Assembly: GCF_000499385.1 (NCBI RefSeq)
Contig: NW_013651844.1
Span: 1-64,000 of the forward strand
Reading direction: 5' to 3'
DNA length: 64,000 nucleotides
From: Eimeria necatrix
Taxonomy: Eukaryota > Apicomplexa > Conoidasida > Eucoccidiorida > Eimeriidae
The notes beneath the pieces are model-generated. The model did not search any database. It had not been told where the DNA came from and was given only the letters and a program-made list of their open reading frames with translations. The translations under genes were made by a program, and so were the position numbers. This document shows positions 12,818-23,809 of this stretch, in pieces (position 1 is the stretch's first letter; each line of letters opens with the position of its first letter).

Positions 12818-14968
12818 ACCATTTCACCTATTAAAAATCTAGCACAACGTGAATGACTCTCAACGCTCCTATTCAGCCCCCTCTTTTACGTCTACTGTTT
12901 AGCAGAACTTATCCGCGAAGCCCGCTGAATTTTAAGGCCACTCCGAAACAAAGAATGTTAATTTCGAGAGCGGCAGTTCACTCACAGAGCCTGCCTGAGC
13001 CTGCACTTAAGAGGTTGACACTCTAGTGAAGGCCTCAGGCAGTGTATGCATAGCAGCCAAACTACATCTTGCTTTTTCGTCTCGCCTTTCTCAACTCTGC
13101 ATAGTGAGGGGCGTGACGCATCTAAGCAAACTTAGTATCCTAGAATTCATTGTCTTTTTCGGCCACGCCCCTTTGCTAGATTGTACCGTCGGGACTCTGT
13201 CAGCATGTTGTAGATACAGAGTGCAGAGATCTTTCAAGTAGTAATCTGTCTTTAATCTTTGTTGGGTGCGATGTCGTTCCAAGGCAATCCTTTTTTTCTT
13301 TAGCCCTCCATATGCAAATTATTTGCTTTCTTGCAATATCTATCAGACTTCTGACTCCTAGTAGAGACCAAAAACGTTCACTGGCAACTTGCCTGGCATA
13401 AGACGTGACTTGTGTTTCACTGCAGCATACAAAAATGTCGTTTGTGTGAAGCTTGAAGCATGTAAGCAAAGACAAGCAAAGAAAGAGTTAAAGAAAGCAG
13501 CGGACCCACATATTCAGGCAATAGCACTGAGAAAGGGAGCTCACTTTATACTGTTTCACGAGTTTCGTTCTGTGTAGGCATCATTCCCATTCACTTAAAA
13601 TGGTAGTTCCCCGTGAATTTGCAGACGCTTCTGTCAGTCCCTACCTGTCCAGTTTTCAAGTGCATTCCATCACTTTCAAGATAAAGAATGCTGCACTTCC
13701 TTGGAATGCCAAAGGAAAATGCGATAGTTTTGTGAGCTTTGCAAACACTGCAGCTGCATATACGGAATCTTGCCCCACAGGTTTTGAATGTCTTGCGATG
13801 GGGCACTTTAATGCACCGTGAGCCAGCAGGCATGCGTCTTGCCTTGATAGCTTTGAAGCGTCAAAGCATGCCGCTTTTCTGCGATACAATGGGAGATGGA
13901 GTGTGGGTTTGTGCCTGCGCTTGCTTAGCCTATGCGTGCTTAGTTGGAACCGCGCTGCATCCCTACCTATCGGGCGGGGAGGATACGACGGCCAGGTACA
14001 GAATAAAACATATTTTTTATAAAGCATCAGATGGGTGAAGTCTGCGAAATAGTCCTAATTAAACACTCTTCATCCTCGCTAGGGCCATAAAAATGGCTGT
14101 GTTTCTGCCGGCATGCGCTGAGGGTATGGAACACACAAGCTGGAATATTGTCCTTTCATGTCACCTTATGCATGTTTAAACTTATTTGAAAGATTGAGCA
14201 TTGAAAGTTGTGGGACTGACAGCCCGATAGTTTGCATGCAACTGGTAAGGGTAGTGCACGGGCCCCCTAACCAGCCAGGAGGCACCAGCTTGGAGACTGG
14301 AGTAACAAGTTTTCTCTAGCTTTTCAAGCTTGCAGAGTGAGCAAGCACAAGCATCATTTGCTCTCGTCGTATGTGTAAATCGTCTTTTGCAGATGTTTTC
14401 AACTTGTCCGGCCATCCTAAGCTCTTACCGCTGAGATTCTTCGTGCACACTGCGGTTCAGCATCAGATTGGACATGAATTGTGTACTTGCCGCAGCTGAT
14501 GGAACCTTTTAGTGTGCTTTGAAACTGAGAGGGATCTGCCAACAGCCGAAACCCTGCGGATTTGCCTGTCGAGCTTTTCTTATTTATCAGGCACACCTTA
14601 AATTCGCTATCTCCCGAATAATATTGTGCGAAACGCCATGAAAAGCACTTTCATGGGATGCGAATGTACTGCTCAAAGATAGCCAGCAAAAGGAAGTCCT
14701 AAGCAGAGTTCATGCATTTTGTCTCTAATCACGTGTCACCTTTTGTTTAAGTTTCAGATGCTTGCACTTAAAGACTTGGCTTGAGAACAGATGGAGCAAT
14801 TGCTGCCGCTGTAAAAAACATGTTTTAGCCTCGTTGTTCCAGAATTTGTACATTTGTCTGTCCTTTGCATCCTGAGCATTCCGGCAACGCTGGGTGAAAC
14901 GCGTTCTTGGCAGAACTGAATTTGATTTTCTAACCGGTCTTCACTGCACAAAGGATTCAGAGTGTAAT
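12818..14968. other. spacer without a supported gene
   Basis: Open frames on both strands in 13.0-14.4 kb overlap one another, and none has convincing splice signals or composition. I see no RNA gene. The 5' region of the 14969 gene lies at the right end. Confidence 0.4.
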
Positions 14969-15616
14969 GCCATGGAATTCAGGCGCTGTACACCTTTAGC
15001 GCAGACCGCGTCCACGGGAAAATATAAAGTGGATGATTCAAGAGACAAGTTACTACTGGAATATTCGAAAAATCGAAGTGCTTCAGCTGGAGGGGCCTGT
15101 ACATCATTCTGGGAACCCATAAACCTGCAGCAGAGGACACGAGGAATTCCAGCGCTTCACTGGACAATTGTGCACTCTCAATTCGGTAACAAGGATCGTC
15201 GTTACCATAAATCTTTTTCAAACTCTGCAAAGCAACTCGCTAGCACTACCCAAATTACTCGAGTACTCCCCTCGAGCGCTCTCACGAAGGGCTTATTTGA
15301 TCCGACAATTAAAAGTGATCAGCTGCAGGCAGATGAAAGGTTCTGGAGCATGCAGAAACGGCAAAGGAGCAAGACGAATGCACATAAAATCCAATCTTTG
15401 CAAAAGGAGCGCTTTTCTTCTCCGCAATCAGTGGAGAGACTCTGTGCAGGGAAAACAGAAGGCTGGAAAGCAAGGCCTGTTAAGAGCCACCCAACATCCT
15501 ACGGCAGAGAGTCTTCTCTTGCCTCACTGCTGCTCTCAGGACCCACACTTCGAGAAGTTCTTGAGCATCACGCTAAAGCCAATGACGATGCTTCTCACGC
15601 AAGCGGAAAATTGTGA
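14969..15616 (+). CDS. shorter paralog of the 2343-5188 gene, probably truncated
   Basis: From the ATG at 14969 an open frame of 216 codons carries GIPALHWTIVHSQFGN, KGLFDPTIKSDQLQADER and LLLSGPTLREV in the same order and spacing as the gene at 2343-5188, then stops at 15616. The long Lys/Glu/Gln-rich remainder of the larger paralog is missing. An unread spacing of more than 1 kb downstream shows no clear continuation in any frame. It may be a short functional paralog, a gene with an unrecognised further exon, or a broken duplicate. The open frame also extends 75 nt upstream without an ATG, so a 5' exon is possible. Function is unknown. Confidence 0.6.
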   Translation, partial: AMEFRRCTPLAQTASTGKYKVDDSRDKLLLEYSKNRSASAGGACTSFWEPINLQQRTRGIPALHWTIVHSQFGNKDRRYHKSFSNSAKQLASTTQITRVLPSSALTKGLFDPTIKSDQLQADERFWSMQKRQRSKTNAHKIQSLQKERFSSPQSVERLCAGKTEGWKARPVKSHPTSYGRESSLASLLLSGPTLREVLEHHAKANDDASHASGKL

Positions 15617-16734
15617 ATACGCTTTTCAGCGTAGATCAAGGTTTCTACGAACAAGTGCTCGAATAGATGCCAGCCTAATGACATGGGAGACCATGTGATA
15701 ACCATCTTCATGCATAAGTCGCGCAAGAGTTTCATCATGACCCTTTCATGGCGTCCGCTAAACGAAGTGGGCCTCCGGTGGCATCACTAGGTTTTGTCCT
15801 CTGTGAAGAAGTGCTGCGGTTAAGCAATGCTTGTTGGTGACAAGAATACGGCTGCATCAGCAACCTGCTTGTAATCTGCAATGTCGCAATGGAGAAAGTG
15901 AACGTCCACAACGGCAGAGATTTTTAAGCTACATCAGCACGAGGGCTTTCTCTACCAAAAAAGCTAGCACTAGTTCGTACGCTCATAGTCAGGACCAGTT
16001 TGCAGTTTTCACGCGTTTACTCCGTCTAAGTCACGGCCTGTACCATTGCCACTGCAAGCTCCCGTTTTCCTAGGACTCCAAATTCACTCTGTCTTCGACT
16101 TTTCCGTCATTTTCTGTGTAGAGAAGCACCTAATCTTCGCACGTATAGACGTCTTTTAGTAACAGACAACTTGGCATTTATGAATCATGCCTTAGACAGG
16201 TCCTGTATTATTTCGTCTCCTGCCGCTGTATCACAGCCTGTGCCATCCCAGTCCACAGGTGTATTCCATAGAGCCTTTATGACTTTTAATTTCCTTGCTT
16301 AATATTCTGGTTAATTTTTTCAAATGATCCAGTCCACCTAAAACGTTATTGGGCTTGAAGTTTTGCTTAGGGTGTTCGCACATATTTACCTTACCGCGTC
16401 CATTGGGCTTTTGAGCCATGAAGTTATTGCGTTTTATCCTGTATCAATAACTGGAAATCAAATCGTAGTCATCCTAAGCATTTCATAAACTTCTTACAAA
16501 ATTTCACATAGCTCGGTTACTTTCTTGAACTGAGCCTTGAAGCCTCACTCGATAGCGCGTTACAAAAGTACTAAAGCTCCAATCCAAACAAGAAGGAACT
16601 TCTTCAAAGGAGCAAACGTACAAAATTATTACACACACTGAGAATGACGAATACAAAGTATGCTGCTGGTCAAGCGCTTCGAGATAAATAGATACATCCC
16701 CTCATGGTCGCAATACCAATTGCGATTGTGTGCA
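15617..16734. other. spacer without a supported gene
   Basis: No exon-like segment with matching splice phase was seen. Any lost 3' part of the truncated paralog would be expected here, but I did not find it. Confidence 0.4.
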
Positions 16735-16947
16735 ATTGTACTTGTATGCTCTACAATCCTGGCAGGCATTTGAGTTAGATTGTCAATCACCACTGTCCCG
16801 AACCTGGAGCAAGGCAAATTTACAAAATACTGACGCTGTGGCGAATCCAATGTACGTCAGCGTGAATACTAAGCATATTTGTACGGTGCTAACCACATTA
16901 TGCACATTTTGACGGCGTAGGTTAGAACAAACTGGAATGCGCTACGG
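16735..16947 (+). repeat. 213-bp direct repeat, left copy
   Basis: This segment is repeated at 17369-17581, 634 bp away, with one clear mismatch (A at 16764, G at 17398). Both copies begin ATTGTACTTG and end GCGCTACGG. It is not one of the LTR families seen elsewhere in the window. The copies flank 421 bp of unrelated sequence. Confidence 0.85.
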
Positions 16948-17368
16948 AAACTTCGGCAGAAGGAGGGACTCACACTTTCTAGGGATCCTGCGGCCAAATG
17001 AACGTTCGATATGCTGAACAATCTACTCAAACCCTAAGGCCCATTCAAAACAGCAAACAATTCCTGAGAAAAGGTTGAGCTCGTGAGTAAGAGCTAATCC
17101 AGTTTGGAAAAGATAAGGCATTACTGTTGAGGCTCCCATGCGCCAAACCTCACTAACTTTTTCGTGGAAGATTCTCCTGAAATCCCAAGAATCTTTGTTG
17201 GCTGCGGCCATGTAAGACTAGCGGCACAAGGCAGAAGAGGTTCCCAAGCAATACGCTGTTCAGAAAAGAATTGTTTAGAGGTTTAGTGTCATAGAAGGTA
17301 GAATGCCGAGCCAGTGCTAACGTCTGCCTTTGCGCCACCACAGCACTCAATAGTTAGCCTATTGTGCT

Positions 17369-17581
17369 ATTGTACTTGTATGCTCTACAATCCTGGCGGG
17401 CATTTGAGTTAGATTGTCAATCACCACTGTCCCGAACCTGGAGCAAGGCAAATTTACAAAATACTGACGCTGTGGCGAATCCAATGTACGTCAGCGTGAA
17501 TACTAAGCATATTTGTACGGTGCTAACCACATTATGCACATTTTGACGGCGTAGGTTAGAACAAACTGGAATGCGCTACGG
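17369..17581 (+). repeat. 213-bp direct repeat, right copy
   Basis: Second copy of the 16735-16947 repeat, nearly identical. The high identity points to a recent duplication or gene conversion. The ends do not carry the TG...CA form typical of LTRs. Confidence 0.85.
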
Positions 17582-19072
17582 CAAGCAGCAGTTAAAGAAA
17601 GAAATTGTCTGTTGATCTATGCGCTGAAACAGGAGGCTTAATTAGGCTGTCGAGTAATTTGGAGATTTTTTGCAGGTTACAGGATGGCTTTAAAAGCTCT
17701 CTGTGCTTCATAGCTGCTCCCCAGCGTTACCCTTGAGTATGTGTCTTAACGCAGCATTCCTTCGTCCTTTTTGGCGAACTTTCTGCTGGCAAACTTTATT
17801 TTCGGATTTAAAAGAAAGCCAGGTGAATTTAAGACATTCATGTGAGTCCTGAAGGCAGAATGATAGGCAATCAGTGGGTATGGTACTGGCACACTCTTCT
17901 GTCCTGTCCGGCGGGTGCAGCTTGCAGCAACGAAGGAAGTGCTATTCAACCAAACTTTAGGAAAGTCATTTACAGAGGGGCTGGACCCAAGTTCATTGTG
18001 ACTCTGAATGCAGAAACGTTTCGCTTGATGACTGGATGCATGGGACGGAGCTACAGTCCGGGCCCTGCCTACAACCGTAGAGGATAATGCTGATTCCGCT
18101 GAGCACTAGGTACTCAAAATCCCCCACATTGAAGAATTTAAACGCAAGAGCGTGTGGCCAAAGAAGGGGGGCGTATAAGGCTCTGCATTGGGCGTTTTGA
18201 AGCTGAATGCCAACAGTTGAACAGGAACGAAAAGGGATGTCATAACATTTCAGCATTAAAATGTGCTGAATCTGGTGACTTAAAAACATAAAATCCCAAG
18301 ACCTACATTATTATTTTCCCATGCAGGAGGGCTATTAAGATACTGTTTGCTGCCAACGCCACAAAGCGCCTACTTTCTGCAAATGCCCTGAGGCTTTCCA
18401 AACTTCCATTAGGGTATCTATCTGTGGCGTATTGGACGTTCAACATCTGCAGAGCGCAGGCTGCCGGAGCAAGCCAAAGTGCATTGCTGTACTACTGCTG
18501 ATGCGCTCGCAGTGCAGTAGCCTCCAAGGGAAACCTATGTCAACTAACGGGATTTAGAGTCGAGCTTTTTCAAATGGAAACAGAATGTAGCATTCCGGTT
18601 GAAAAGCAAGTGGTTCCATTGTATCCAGCGGCTTATTTCCCAAAGTAGACAGTCTGCCTCGGTGGGGGTATATCCACTTCAGCGAATGCCTGCGCTGGAA
18701 TCAATATTGCGTACGGAATCCTCAAGCATCTCTTCAATGGTCACGTGTTGGAGATTGAAATCGGATGAATTCTTTGCCACTAGAGCAACAGTGTTCGTGT
18801 CAATTATGCGTTTGCTGTGAGTCCTTTACATAAATAATTAAAGCTCCTTTCTCCATAGCGGTTGACAGTCTCCCACGCCAAACCTCAGGAATATAAGCAA
18901 GTCGGTGTGTAGTTCCTTTGGTAGGACTACGATAGAATCAAAGACGAATTATGAACCGTTCCAGCTTAGAGGGTCCGTAATGAGCCACAGAACCGTTTTC
19001 TGCAAGCTTCAGAAAATAGCTGAACTTTTTTTTTCAGCGCGGTTACTGTTCCTCAGTCTCGAAAAAAGTAGC
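17582..19072. other. spacer without a supported gene
   Basis: Only short overlapping frames are present. The 3' UTR of the minus-strand membrane gene may reach into the right end. Confidence 0.4.
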
Positions 19073-22000
19073 TTACGGATTCTCAATGACAGGCGTGTTA
19101 AGCGGACTGTCAGGTAGGCCTGCTACCCCGCATTCGCCCTGAGGACGGTCGCACTTGGTGTCCTGTTCCATAGAGTCTATAATTACAGCTGGTCGCATGT
19201 TGCCAAACCGACTGCAGCGCCATTCTTCGAAAGGAATAATTGACTCGATTGGCTGATGCTGCAGGAAGCCACCCTCTTCGAAGGATAATTGAGTCACGTC
19301 CTTCGGCGAGCCCGATTCCGTCATTTCCATGTTGAAAGGCATGCTATAATGTAGCTCAACTACTGTGCTATCGGGATACCTGCAGACAGCACCACCCGCA
19401 TGGTTATGGTCCTGTTAAGTACGGAGACAATGTCTCTACTATTGGATTCAGCGGTTCCACCACAATATAGTCACCGCATTCCTGCATTGTACGCTGCAGT
19501 GATAGATCGGAGATGAAACAGTATGTGTAGTATCCATCTACGGCCATGTGTGACAGCGCTCTACGAACAACTCTAGGTTGCACGGTTTAGCAACGCTTCA
19601 TGCGCGTCTGGTGGCCCTCACCTTACAAAATGCCTATAAAGTGTCTGCTGTTTGTTCGTCGGGTGCACCGTGAAGATGGCTACATAAGTTGTCACAGCAT
19701 CATTCCTATTCTTAATCTTGCAATCCCCTGAATTCGCTTCACTTTTCGGTACTGAATCAAAAACGAAACTGCTCTCACTACACGCATCAAGGGCAGCAAC
19801 GTAGGAATAAGGCGCCGTTCCCTATGCGATACATGTTGCGCTTTAACTGTTGTAACCAAGTGGCGTGCTAAGCTTCCCGCATGTGAACAAGCGAAACGCC
19901 AACGCTCACTCAGGTCCCAAAACAAAGTCAAAGCACGGGTTTCCTAGTGTGACTAGAATTATACATCTAGTGTGGCTCACCGCATAACTGTGTAACTTGG
20001 ACGTGACGGGTTTCCCCATCGAGTCCGGCATACTGCTTGGCTTTGTAACAACAAGCCTTCATGTACCTTTCAGACACTTGCGTATCACGTGGAAAGCGAA
20101 ATGCGGCCGGTGGCGACGTTAGCCTCCTATGGCAATCCAATACTCGCCCATTGTGATGTATCGCTACTGTATAATAATAAAGAAGCTGTAGAACATAGTG
20201 GGCAAACGACAAAGGGACCCTTTGTTTTCGTTGCGTGCCTCATCTTGTATGCCGCACGGCACCAGGTAAAAAAAACAATTATCAAATCAACTTGAATTCG
20301 TCACTAAATAGAGAATAAAAACAGTGAAAGCGTTATTTTGTGCTTTGTTGTTCCTACCACCGAGCTTAGAGCCATGAACGCGATGTCCATGAGAAGAGTC
20401 AAACCAACCCCTGTGGCACCTGAAGCGAATTCCCTTTCAACGTAGTTGTATAGAGCAAACGTCACCCCAGACCATTCCCCTCCGATCGCCTCTATAATGG
20501 CCAAAAGTACAGGAAGGACGGTAACCCAAACCCCAAGAGGAGCCATGAAACGATATGCTGAGCAAAAAGACCCAGGGACTGATATTTTCTGGTGCTGGCG
20601 GCCAGGTTACATACGGGCCTTTGACAAGTTGTTCAGGCTTGGATTCGTCTGTATTGCGGCTGGAAATTTGGAAAGAAGAGCAGTAAGTGTCAGCAAGCCG
20701 CACCTGCGTTTGGTAAACGTCCAATAGAGCAGTGAGCCCAGTGGGCGACAGAGCATAACAATGCGAACACCAAAAGGGCTGCTACGAATCCACTTCCTGC
20801 AAAAGCCGTCGCAGCCCCTAATGACAGCAACTCCTGCGGAAGGCAAAAAAACCCAACGTACTAGGCTGCGATTGTGCGAGGGCAACACTATCGTTTGGGC
20901 AGCTTGCTACACGCAGCGTCGCTTGAAATATACATACTGGAGAAGTAGGCGTCGTTCAAGGCCGGCTGATGTTCTACGAAAATTAAATTGTCTAAAATTT
21001 ATTGCGAGGAGCTGTCTAACGGATACTTTCGGTGATACAAAGACCATCTAGACAATTGCTGTAAAACATTCCGCTCAAGCGTTAATGCGTTTTTCCACAC
21101 CTGAACATAACCAAATCGGATATAGAGTCCTGTAATCTCGGCGCTGTAAACTGGAATGCTACAAGCCTTTAGTGTAACCCACGAGCCAAACATGGCGACG
21201 AAGACGGCGAACCATAATGAACCCAACGCAAATAAAAGGGCAGCGCCCATTAAACCTAAAAGCACAACAAAAATGACTGCCTTCAAACTGGCTTCTCTTG
21301 CATGCAGGCGTCAGTGTTCCTTCTCAAAGCAGTTACATCGCCTTACTGATTTCCCTCATGTCCGCCGAAACCGAATATTCATCAAAAAGCTCAGTCCACA
21401 TGTGCCACAATTTCCTTTTAGTTGCACCTCTGTGGAGCAACGTTTGCTCAGATATCACTGCAAAAGCAGCATATCATGCATTTGCTTGAGAACCTTAGTT
21501 TCAATGGTCCGTTTTGCTCCTCCTCCTATCAGGAATAAAAGCAGCTTAGGCATTGTTCCCACCTGAATACTGGTAGGAGGCTAAATCTTGTTCGGTTACT
21601 CTCGCGAAGGGTTGCGTCCCATAGCTGAGTGTGCGATGGCGTATTTGTCGTTCATCTTCAGATTGGTCAAGCCCTGCAGGCAGAGGTCATTCTGGCACTC
21701 CTTGGCAATATTCCTAAGTATGCAGCCTGAGTTGCTTTTCTGCGAAGGGGCGCACGGCTTGTTAGAGACGGTGGCATGACATTTTGAATAAAGCCGATGC
21801 GTTTCTGCCATGGTTCAGTTCAATCTTTCATGCACAGGTAGACGGTCAACAGTGTATATAGGAAACTGTTCCGCGAATAAATATATATATATACCGTCAA
21901 CAGTGTCTCTGGGCAGCAGCATGCTTCGCAGAATCCGCTGAGCCGAGGCACTGACTGAGAAACAGCATAACGTACATGCACAAAGCAACGTATAACTGCT

Positions 22001-23808
22001 GTCCACGCGGCGGCACCGATATACTGCCTGCCTACTGGTTATCGTCACTTCGGCGCAATATTAACAAAGTACTGCGTTCTGCTTTGCAAACGAATCACAG
22101 GTCATTTTACCAGAGCTGCTGTTTCGACTACCCCTGCTGCTCTGGCTGCTGCGAATAGAATACGTCGGGTGGCTTTTCGTGGAAAGAGGCAGTTCATCTG
22201 GAATGTTCAGCATCTGTCCGGTGTAGTGAAGAGGCAGTTCGAACTCTTGGAGGCCATCTAACTCTTTTGGCACGCGAACAACACGAAAATAAAGGTTGCA
22301 AAGCCACTTATCTAGCTGCGTGCGCAAAATTTCCTCCATGTCGAGATATCGTTGGACAGATGTATCCACTTCCCCCAGAAACAGTGGCACCTGCAAGTAA
22401 GCAACAGATACTTTTAGTAGTCCTCATATATCATGCCACAGTCATTACCGTCGGTAAGGTAGCCATTACTTAAAATATATCACAGTCATTACCATCTGTA
22501 AGGTAGCCGTTACTTAGAATATATCAGTAAAAACGCTCTGCGGAAGAAGCCTACCTATTTTAGACATCTGACGCACCTTAAATGACCCTTCAACCACGCG
22601 CCATTCTGGGTCAACCAAAGGAAACGCTCCCCAAGCCACAACCTGGAGTTTAAATGCACTCCAAAGAATAACGAGTTGCCGCGCGAAAAGTGGTAACGAG
22701 ATGGCCAGGAAAATCCATGAACAACGCTATGCGCAAACTCGCTTTTCAATTATGATTACACGGTTTGGAACTCGCCTTATTCGATTATAGGGTACTGCGC
22801 ATTGTATTCATGTGCTAGTCATCGCAAGCGAGCCCCCATTTGCTGCCTACCTTGTCTACGGGAGACACTGCACCTCGAAGTAGGTAAAGTTGAAAAACCA
22901 GGCACATTGACGGCGTGACGTCGGTCTCGGAAGGGCAGTTTAAATACAGTGTCTCGTCAAACCTAAAGTTGAATATTCACAAGCAAAATGGATATGACGC
23001 ACCAGTTGTAGATGGCTGTCACGAAGTGTCTTGCGAAGCAGCAGCTAAACCATGCTTTTTTTGGCCCCAGAAGTTTAAACGTATTCTCGAGTCCTTCCAC
23101 TATAGCTACCGACTGTCGGTGAATGCTACTCCAGTCTCGTAGCTCATTCAACAGGTAAGACGCTATCCCAACGAATGAGAGTTTACGGAGGCTCTCAAAG
23201 TCACCACATTCATTCAGAATTCGGTTTTTTCAGCATCTATAGGCCTTTACTGCATACTTGATGAACAATTTATTGTGCATCTCAGCATACTCACCTCAGG
23301 CATTCACTGAAGTACATCGCTGCAAAAGCCACTGGTGCAGACACAGCGCACGACCCTGTAGCCAGAGCTCCTTCAATGCTCCCTGGGGAGCCGTCAGCTT
23401 CATCGTTCTGTCCCCTTTCTTCTTGAGATGCGAGTTCCTGGTTGAGAGAGGTCCAGACCAGCCTGTGGCCACCTAGCACGAATTCATCGTAGAGGACGGA
23501 GTTCTTTGATTGTGGTCTTACTTACAGCATTCGACTGAAAGTTAAGGCTTGTGTGTGGTTGTTCCCTGTCTTCATCGTTTTCCCTTTGCACCCGTACAGC
23601 AACTTCTACAATTGCCAATTTGTGGACCTTGCACACCGCTTACCAAGCCTATTCCACACCGAAGCCATCATTACGTATTGTCCCCTGGGGACTCCGTCTT
23701 TTACCGCCCGGCACATGTCAAGGCGCAGGCGCAGCGTCTGTGGAACATGCTTCCAGTAGTGACCTTCGACACCTCCTTGAAACACAAATATAGGGACACC
23801 CAATGAGC
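19073..23808 (-). CDS. large multi-pass membrane protein, many exons, family not recognised
   Basis: Minus-strand exons read by splice signals and phase: 23808-23644, 23503-23295, 23191-22981, 22726-22577, 22390-22111, about 21811-21598 (Cys-rich), 21457-21347, 21291-21101, 20833-20704, 20557-20358, about 20190-19981. Likely further exons lie at about 19930-19692 and 19342-19073. Most neighbouring joins agree in phase; 23644/23503, 22111/21811 and 20358/20190 do not yet. Hydrophobic segments are clear at 22726-22640 (WIFLAISLPLF), 21280-21180 (VIFVVLLGLMGAALLFALGS), 20790-20710 (GFVAALLVFALL) and 20550-20370 (VWVTVLPVLLAIIEAIGG and more). Soluble parts include DGVPRGQYVMMASVWNRLG and DTSVQRYLDMEEILRTQLDK. 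The first could be the start of a C2-like fold, but this is a guess. The 5' end abuts the coiled-coil gene at 23810 in the same frame, so the two may form one gene. Confidence 0.6.
22437..22524. repeat. two-copy 44-bp tandem repeat inside an intron
   Basis: Units 22437-22480 and 22481-22524 start with CACAGTCATTACC and differ at about four positions. They lie within the 186-nt intron 22391-22576 of the membrane gene. Confidence 0.8.
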
Positions 23809-23809
23809 C

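Noticed and set aside
16735..17581. The 213-bp repeats as LTRs of a small retrotransposon
   Set aside because: Ends are not TG...CA, and the 421 bp between shows no primer site, polypurine tract or coding part.
21156..21566. Plus-strand basic frame of 136 codons
   Set aside because: Complement of two exons of the minus-strand membrane gene.
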